Shown piece by piece: positions 22,737-27,812 of a stretch of 27,812 nt of DNA (positions within the stretch are counted from its first letter, which is position 1; each line of letters begins with the position of its first letter). Where the stretch lies: the NCBI GenBank assembly GCA_902362865.1, contig CABIYE010000009.1, positions 80,212 through 108,023 of the forward strand, in the 5' to 3' direction. The DNA is from Clostridiaceae bacterium (GTDB lineage: Bacteria > Bacillota > Clostridia > Lachnospirales > Lachnospiraceae). Made by a program: the position numbers and the translations under genes. Under the pieces are notes generated by a model. The model worked only from the letters and a program-made list of their open reading frames with translations, was not told the DNA's origin and did no database searches.

Positions 22737-23820
22737 TAGTTTATCGTGGTGGCATGTAATCATATTCTTTATTGTTGTATTTGGTGGGATGGAGTTAGCA
22801 AAGAAATCTTATTCAAAAAAAATGGCGGGAATTATATGTTTTGTGCTTATCTGCGTTGCAGGCTTAAGACATGGATATGTAGATACTCGTAGTTATAGGG
22901 CTGGGTTCGAGGCATTGATTCCTTCCGAAATACTTAATTGGGAAAATATAGTTCATTCAGATTCGTATTCAGTTGGGTTTTCTGTATTATCTGCATTTGT
23001 GAAAAGCTTTACGACCAATAGTCAAGCCTTTCTGTGGATATTGTCATTTATAACTGTTGGTTTGCTTTTTTGGGGGTTCGTTAAAAACGTATATTGGAAA
23101 GATATAGATTTAGCAATTTTTTTGTTTATTACAACGGGATGTTATCTTGAAACAATGAATGGTGTACGCCAGTATTTGGCGATTGCTATTATGTTCTATT
23201 TTTTACCCAATTATATCAAAGAGAAGAAATTAGTTAATTATTTAGTTGTAGTATTACTAGTTGCAACAATACATCCAACGGCATTACTGTTTATTCCAAT
23301 TTATTTTGTGGCTATGCGGAAGCCATGGGGGAAGGCTACTGCCGGTATTGTTATTGTATGCATCTTATTATATGTGTTTTTTAATTCTGGTGTAGGTTCT
23401 TTCATTGCAGATATTTTGGAAGAAACGACATATGGAAGTGGCGAATATACAGATATGCTATTAAACTCTACTACTAGTGTTAATTTCTTGAGAGTTTTGG
23501 TTGCAGCAGTTCCGGTGGGATTGTCTTTATTTGTTCATAAAGTTGATGAGGATGATGAAGATACGTATATAATAGCATTTAATATGTCAATGTTTAACTT
23601 AATGACATGGATATTCGCAACTCGCATGGTATATTTCTATCGGCTCGCAATGTATTTTACTCCATATATGATTATATTGCTGTGTTACGAGTTTAATTAC
23701 ATTGATGAACGATATCGAAAACTATTTAAGTTATTAGCGATTATATGTTTTTTGCTATTTAATATATATAACTTGAGGGTGATGGGAGATCAATTTTTTG
23801 TTGGATATTTAAGGTATTAA
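22729..23820 (+). CDS. EpsG/Wzy-like polysaccharide polymerase
   Basis: 363 residues from the ATG at 22729, chosen because a GGAG site precedes it; an earlier in-frame ATG lies inside the upstream gene. The protein is almost entirely hydrophobic, with roughly 10 membrane helices. It contains the EpsG-family pattern GLRHGYVDTRSYRAGF (about 46-61) and the GVRQYLAIAIMFYFLP segment near 144-159, and lacks glycosyltransferase motifs. EpsG-type proteins take the place of Wzy, joining lipid-linked repeat units outside the membrane. Its presence indicates a Wzx/Wzy-type pathway; no Wzx flippase lies in the window and one may be beyond the right edge. Confidence 0.87.
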   Translation: MNSSLSWWHVIIFFIVVFGGMELAKKSYSKKMAGIICFVLICVAGLRHGYVDTRSYRAGFEALIPSEILNWENIVHSDSYSVGFSVLSAFVKSFTTNSQAFLWILSFITVGLLFWGFVKNVYWKDIDLAIFLFITTGCYLETMNGVRQYLAIAIMFYFLPNYIKEKKLVNYLVVVLLVATIHPTALLFIPIYFVAMRKPWGKATAGIVIVCILLYVFFNSGVGSFIADILEETTYGSGEYTDMLLNSTTSVNFLRVLVAAVPVGLSLFVHKVDEDDEDTYIIAFNMSMFNLMTWIFATRMVYFYRLAMYFTPYMIILLCYEFNYIDERYRKLFKLLAIICFLLFNIYNLRVMGDQFFVGYLRY

Positions 23821-23833
23821 ATGGTGAGGTAAA

Positions 23834-24943
23834 ATGAAGACAATTTTATTTGTAATACCGAGTTTTGGTGGCGGCGGGGCTGAAAGAGTCCTTGTAAACT
23901 TGGTGAACAATTTGGATAAAACAAAATATAAGGTTTTTGTTCAGACGTTATTTGATGTTGGAGTAAATAAACGGTACCTTGATTCAGAGATTGAATATAT
24001 TCCAGGCTTAAAAAAACAATTTCCTGGAAATGTTTTTTTTATGAAACTGTTTACGCCAAAAGCCTTGTATCATCTATTAGTTAGGGAAAAATATGATATT
24101 ATTGTATCTTATCTTGAAGGTCCTGCTGCTCGAATTATTTCAGGTTGTCCTTATGAAGATACAAAGCTCATAAGCTGGATACATGTCGAACAGCACACAA
24201 AAAAAGTAGCTTCTTATAGTTTTCGCTCTGAAAGGGAAGCTGAAACTTGCTACAATCGATTCGATCGGACAATATGTGTAGCAGATTCTGTACTACAAGA
24301 TTTTACATCGTTATTTCATATTGTTAAACCTTGTATGGTTCTATATAACACTAATGAAGATGATAGGATACGGGAGTTGGGAGAAGAACCTGTAGAGGAT
24401 ATTACATATTCAAATGAAATAAATGTCTGTTCTGTAGGGCGACTTCGTAGTGAAAAAGGGTATGACAGACTAATAACTGTACATAAACAATTACTTGATG
24501 CAGGGATAAAACATCATATGTATATTCTTGGAACAGGCGCTCAAGAGTCGAAACTTAAAGCAAAGGTTGCGGAATTGTCGGTTTCGGATTCCTTCCATTT
24601 TCTTGGATTTAGAGACAATCCGTATAAATATGTATCGAAAGCTGATTTATTTGTATGTTCGTCTCGCCGCGAAGGTTTTAGTACTGCAGTTACGGAAGCA
24701 TTAATTTTGGGTGTACCGGTTGTTAGTACCTGCTGCAGCGGAGCGTATGAGTTGCTTGGAAAGAACAACGAATATGGAATAGTAACTGAAAACTCTGAAC
24801 AAGGAATATATGATGGCATGTATCAAATGCTAAGTACCGAAGGATTGTTATGTCATTATAAAAACAAGGCAAAGGAAAGAGGAAAATACTTTTCAAAAGA
24901 AAATACAGTTCGAGCTGTAGAAGAAATGTTTGATAGGTTATAG
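23834..24943 (+). CDS. Family 4 glycosyltransferase
   Basis: 369 residues with a GT-B fold. The N-terminal glycine-rich loop is FGGGGAERVLVNLV (about 11-24). The C-terminal donor-binding half contains SVGRLRSEKGYDRLI (about 201-215) and REGFSTAVTEALILGVPVVST, with the E-x7-E pair typical of retaining GT4 enzymes. The start follows a TGAGGTAAA site. It lies 13 bases after the polymerase gene and 10 bases before the GT8 gene. Acceptor and donor are not known; retaining chemistry suggests an alpha linkage if an alpha-linked nucleotide sugar is used. Confidence 0.92.
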   Translation: MKTILFVIPSFGGGGAERVLVNLVNNLDKTKYKVFVQTLFDVGVNKRYLDSEIEYIPGLKKQFPGNVFFMKLFTPKALYHLLVREKYDIIVSYLEGPAARIISGCPYEDTKLISWIHVEQHTKKVASYSFRSEREAETCYNRFDRTICVADSVLQDFTSLFHIVKPCMVLYNTNEDDRIRELGEEPVEDITYSNEINVCSVGRLRSEKGYDRLITVHKQLLDAGIKHHMYILGTGAQESKLKAKVAELSVSDSFHFLGFRDNPYKYVSKADLFVCSSRREGFSTAVTEALILGVPVVSTCCSGAYELLGKNNEYGIVTENSEQGIYDGMYQMLSTEGLLCHYKNKAKERGKYFSKENTVRAVEEMFDRL

Positions 24944-24953
24944 GGAGGAAAAA

Positions 24954-25886
24954 ATGTTTAATTTTATATATTCATCGTCAAATATGTATGCTCCATACTG
25001 TCTTACTTCTATGAGTTCATTGCTGAAGAATAACCCGGATCTCCGGGAATGCTGTTTTTATATTTTGTCGAATGATATTTCTGCTGCAATGAGGGACAAG
25101 ATGGAATTATTATGTAGAAAATTTAATGTAAAACTTCAAATTATTGACTGCAACCCTGTTATTAGGTCAATTTTTGAGGGGGGAAAACTTAATTTCAATC
25201 CAGCATCCTTTTTACGGATTTTCATACCACAGATTTTACCAGAGATTGATAAAGCGTTATTTATAGATTCTGATACATATGTTTGTAGTGGAATTCAGGA
25301 ACTGTATGAGACGGATATATCTAATTACTATTGTGCAATGAGTTACAATATGCCAATCTATAAGGAAATGTTGCAGGAAGCAGAGCTGAGCAGGTCAGCA
25401 GGTTACTTTAATGCAGGTATTATGTTACTGAATCTTAAGGCGTGGAGGGAAGATAAAATTCAGCAAAGAATACTGCAGTATTATTACGATCATGGAGGAA
25501 ATTTTCCGACAGACGATCAGAGTGTCATTAATGCCATCGTAGCGGAGAGTACATTGGTGTTGCCCTATAGGTTTAATGCAATGATAGGCACTTTCTATTG
25601 GAGTTATAAAAAGTTCTGCAACATAAACTCGGAGATTGGGAAGAAAACAAAAGAGGAATTTATGGAAGCAAAAAACCAACCGGTAATTATTCATTTTAAC
25701 GGACCGGGTGTGAGACCATGGGAGAAGCTATGCGGACATCCGTATTCTAGAATCTACTTAAATGAACTAATGAGTGTCAATCCAGATTATAAAATGATTA
25801 TGCCCAATGGAAGTATGATAAGGTGCATTGGGCAATATTGTAAGCATAAAGTGATTGACAAAATTGAATGCTTTATTAATCGATAA
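24954..25886 (+). CDS. Family 8 glycosyltransferase
   Basis: 310 residues from the ATG at 24954, selected because GGGAGGA lies just upstream; an ATG 24 bases earlier overlaps the previous gene. GT8 hallmarks are NFIYSSSNMYAPYC at the N terminus, the metal-binding FIDSDTYV near residues 102-109, NAGIMLLNL (about 153-161), DDQSVIN, and the C-terminal HFNGPGVRPW. The family uses UDP-glucose or UDP-galactose with retention (LgtC, glycogenin relatives). It probably adds glucose or galactose to the repeat unit; the choice is not clear. A strong ribosome site and slightly higher GC begin with the next gene. Confidence 0.92.
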   Translation: MFNFIYSSSNMYAPYCLTSMSSLLKNNPDLRECCFYILSNDISAAMRDKMELLCRKFNVKLQIIDCNPVIRSIFEGGKLNFNPASFLRIFIPQILPEIDKALFIDSDTYVCSGIQELYETDISNYYCAMSYNMPIYKEMLQEAELSRSAGYFNAGIMLLNLKAWREDKIQQRILQYYYDHGGNFPTDDQSVINAIVAESTLVLPYRFNAMIGTFYWSYKKFCNINSEIGKKTKEEFMEAKNQPVIIHFNGPGVRPWEKLCGHPYSRIYLNELMSVNPDYKMIMPNGSMIRCIGQYCKHKVIDKIECFINR

Positions 25887-25900
25887 AGGAGGTTGATGAA

Positions 25901-26680
25901 ATGAAGGTTGTTATTTTAGCAGGGGGGTTTGGAACAAGAATATCTGAAGAGTCTGCACATAAGCCAAAGCCTATGATTGAAATTGGTGGTATGCCAATCT
26001 TGTGGCACATTATGAAAAACTATTCTAACTATGGTTTTAATGATTTTGTGATTTGTGCTGGTTATAAACAGCATGTAATAAAAGAATGGTTTGCTGACTA
26101 TTTCCTTCATACATCAGACATTACTTTTGATTTTACGAACGGTAACGAGGTAATAGTTCATAACAAACATGCTGAGCCTTGGAAAGTCACGGTTGTTGAT
26201 ACCGGTTTAAATACCCAGACCGGTGGACGTGTAAAACGGATTAGAGATTACACCTGTGATGAGCCGTTTATGTTGACTTATGGAGATGCGGTTGGGAATA
26301 TAAACATTCCTGAACTGTTGGAATTTCATAAGGAGCATGGAAAAATCGGAACGATGTCCATGTACAACTTTGGACAGAACAAAGGCGTTGTTGAAGTTGG
26401 TTCAGATGGAATGATTGCCGCTTTCCGTGAAAAATCTGATTTGGATGGCGATCTGATCAATATCGGCTTTATGGTATTTGAACCAGCACTGTTTGATTAT
26501 ATTGAGGGAGATTCCACAGTGTTTGAAAAAGGTCCACTGATTGCGTTGGTTCAAGAACAGGAACTGGTTGGATATGTACATAAAGGTTATTGGCAGTGTA
26601 TGGATACACTCAGAGAAAAACAGCAACTTGAAAAACTCTGGGAGTCTGGCAATGCACCTTGGAAAGTGTGGAATGAATGA
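25901..26680 (+). CDS. rfbF: Glucose-1-phosphate cytidylyltransferase
   Basis: 259 residues, the normal length. It makes CDP-glucose from CTP and glucose 1-phosphate, the first step to CDP-linked 3,6-dideoxyhexoses and related deoxy sugars. The nucleotidyltransferase signature LAGGFGTRISEESAHKPKP (about 6-24) and MIEIGGMPILWHIM follow RfbF closely. Also seen are the TYGDAVGNI metal site near 126-134 and GYWQCMDTLREKQQLE near the end. It has the strongest ribosome site of the operon (AAAGGAGG) and overlaps rfbG by four bases, so the pair is translated together. Confidence 0.96.
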   Translation: MKVVILAGGFGTRISEESAHKPKPMIEIGGMPILWHIMKNYSNYGFNDFVICAGYKQHVIKEWFADYFLHTSDITFDFTNGNEVIVHNKHAEPWKVTVVDTGLNTQTGGRVKRIRDYTCDEPFMLTYGDAVGNINIPELLEFHKEHGKIGTMSMYNFGQNKGVVEVGSDGMIAAFREKSDLDGDLINIGFMVFEPALFDYIEGDSTVFEKGPLIALVQEQELVGYVHKGYWQCMDTLREKQQLEKLWESGNAPWKVWNE

Positions 26681-27732
26681 TGAATTTTAACTTGAGTTTT
26701 TATAAAGAGAAAAGAGTCTTTGTAACAGGTCATACCGGATTTAAAGGATCTTGGCTATGTAAGATGCTTGCTAATGTTGGCGCAATTGTTACAGGATATT
26801 CTTTGAATCCTCCTACATCACCATCGTTGTTTGAAATTGCGGCAATAGAGCAGGATATTCATTCGGTCATTGGGGATATCCGAGATTATTCTTCCTTGAA
26901 AGCAGCTTTTGATGGAGCAGAGCCTGAGATTGTACTGCATCTGGCTGCACAGCCCATTGTAAGAGATAGCTACAAAGCGCCGGCCTATACGTACGAAACA
27001 AATGTCATGGGTACGGTGAATATTTTGGAATGTGTACGTAACAGTACTTGTGTAAAATCTTTTCTGAATGTTACAACAGACAAGGTTTATTTAAATAAAG
27101 AATGGGGGTGGGGATATAGAGAAAACGAAGAGTTGGATGGATATGACCCTTACTCCAATTCTAAATCCTGCTCTGAGTTGGTAACGCACAGCTATAAGAA
27201 TAGCTTTTTTTCCGATGGACGAGTTGCAATTTCCACTGCACGTGCCGGTAATGTTATCGGCGGTGGTGATTTTGCAAACGACCGCATTATCCCAGACTGC
27301 ATTTGCGCTGCCATTAAGCATGAGGATATCGTTGTCCGTAATCCGTTCTCCACTCGTCCTTATCAACATGTACTGGAGCCTCTGTACGCATATCTGATGA
27401 TTGCGGCTATGCAGTATGAGGACGGTAAGTATGCTGGTTATTATAATGTTGGTCCTGATGATGTTGATTGCTTTCAGACTGGTGCGTTGGTCGATTTGTT
27501 TGTGAAGCACTGGGGCGATGATATACAGTGGATTAATCACTATGATGGTGGCCCGCATGAGGCAAATTTTTTGAAGCTGGACTGCTCAAAACTGAAAACT
27601 ACATTTGGCTGGAAACCCCATTGGAATTTAGATAAGGCAATCGCAATGGTTGTTGAGTGGAGTAAGTGCTGGGTAGATAATGGGGATATTCGGGTATGCA
27701 TGGATAATGAGATTCGAGAGTTGGTAGTGTAA
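26677..27732 (+). CDS. rfbG: CDP-glucose 4,6-dehydratase
   Basis: 351 residues. An extended short-chain dehydrogenase that converts CDP-glucose to CDP-4-keto-6-deoxyglucose with bound NAD. Seen: the Rossmann motif FVTGHTGFKGSWL (about 14-26), HLAAQPIVRDSY (about 88-99), a TTDKVY segment, the catalytic YSNSK near residues 150-154, and the NVIGGGD and RPYQHVLEPL motifs that separate this enzyme from dTDP-glucose dehydratases. It starts within the end of rfbF (ATGATG). The next enzyme, usually RfbH 3-dehydrase or a reductase, is not in the window, so the final sugar (abequose, paratose, tyvelose, ascarylose or a simple 6-deoxy sugar) is undetermined. Confidence 0.96.
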   Translation: MMNFNLSFYKEKRVFVTGHTGFKGSWLCKMLANVGAIVTGYSLNPPTSPSLFEIAAIEQDIHSVIGDIRDYSSLKAAFDGAEPEIVLHLAAQPIVRDSYKAPAYTYETNVMGTVNILECVRNSTCVKSFLNVTTDKVYLNKEWGWGYRENEELDGYDPYSNSKSCSELVTHSYKNSFFSDGRVAISTARAGNVIGGGDFANDRIIPDCICAAIKHEDIVVRNPFSTRPYQHVLEPLYAYLMIAAMQYEDGKYAGYYNVGPDDVDCFQTGALVDLFVKHWGDDIQWINHYDGGPHEANFLKLDCSKLKTTFGWKPHWNLDKAIAMVVEWSKCWVDNGDIRVCMDNEIRELVV

Positions 27733-27743
27733 AGTAGTCTATG

Positions 27744-27772
27744 AAAAAATGGAGCTGAAAAAATGGCTCCAT
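27744..27772 (-). terminator. Hairpin with T-run on the minus strand at the right edge
   Basis: ATGGAGC (27749-27755) pairs with GCTCCAT (27766-27772) over a 10-base loop. Read leftward, the stem is followed by TTTTT, the form of an intrinsic terminator for a minus-strand transcript entering from the right. Read rightward there is no T-run, so it should not stop the polysaccharide operon. No gene is recognisable in the last 80 bases. Confidence 0.4.
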
Positions 27773-27812
27773 CGGAACCTTGAAAATTGCAGATATATTA
27801 GCTTTTGGCGGT

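Noticed and set aside
27733..27812. Start of another gene after rfbG
   Set aside because: The first ATG frame (27741) stops after five codons and no ribosome site with a longer frame is visible before the edge.

Overview
The window looks like chromosomal DNA of a gut-type Firmicute, most probably a Lachnospiraceae (Clostridium cluster XIVa) member. Reasons: strong AGGAGG-type ribosome binding sites, sigma-A style promoters, a yicC-gmk-rpoZ-rimO-pgsA-cinA block, a pyrBI pair with a zinc-binding regulatory subunit, a stand-alone DUF815 ATPase, RqcH, and LoaP-type NusG paralogs in front of a polysaccharide locus. The genus cannot be fixed from the sequence alone. Most genes carry out household functions; the unusual content lies in small structured non-coding elements and in the control region of the surface-polysaccharide operon.

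Layout. 1-2001 (minus strand): pyrB-pyrI (aspartate transcarbamoylase) and a small CmpB-type membrane protein. 2002-2528: a 527-base non-coding leader holding six tandem copies of a 63-base GC-rich unit, in front of pheA. 2529-4966 (plus): pheA and a DUF815 ATPase, converging on rqcH (4978-6717, minus). 6718-7034: overlapping divergent promoters and a 195-base MITE-like element with 14-base terminal inverted repeats and an 8-base target duplication. 7035-11978: yicC, gmk, rpoZ, rimO, pgsA, cinA. 12009-15705: a GNAT-TM-RsiV-like fusion and topB, ending at a good terminator.

15770-27812 is a surface polysaccharide (capsule/EPS) locus. It opens with a 20-base inverted repeat (19/20 identical) bracketing 193 bases. 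The best sigma-A promoter inside points away from the operon, so this is a candidate phase-variable invertible promoter caught in the OFF state. Just downstream lie two tandem LoaP/NusG-family antiterminators. The first lacks a canonical start codon at its expected N terminus. A compact folded leader follows, then a NeuD/PglD-type acyltransferase, a 1002-residue three-domain fusion (phosphoglycosyl transferase + SDR epimerase + GT4), two GT2 enzymes, an EpsG/Wzy-type polymerase, a GT4, a GT8, and the CDP-glucose pathway genes rfbF and rfbG. The operon probably continues past the right edge; no flippase or rfbH is in view.

How it could work together (inference): inversion of the promoter would decide whether the operon is transcribed, the LoaP-like proteins acting through the structured leader would let polymerase read through the long operon, and the enzymes would build a repeat unit on undecaprenyl phosphate containing a CDP-derived deoxyhexose.
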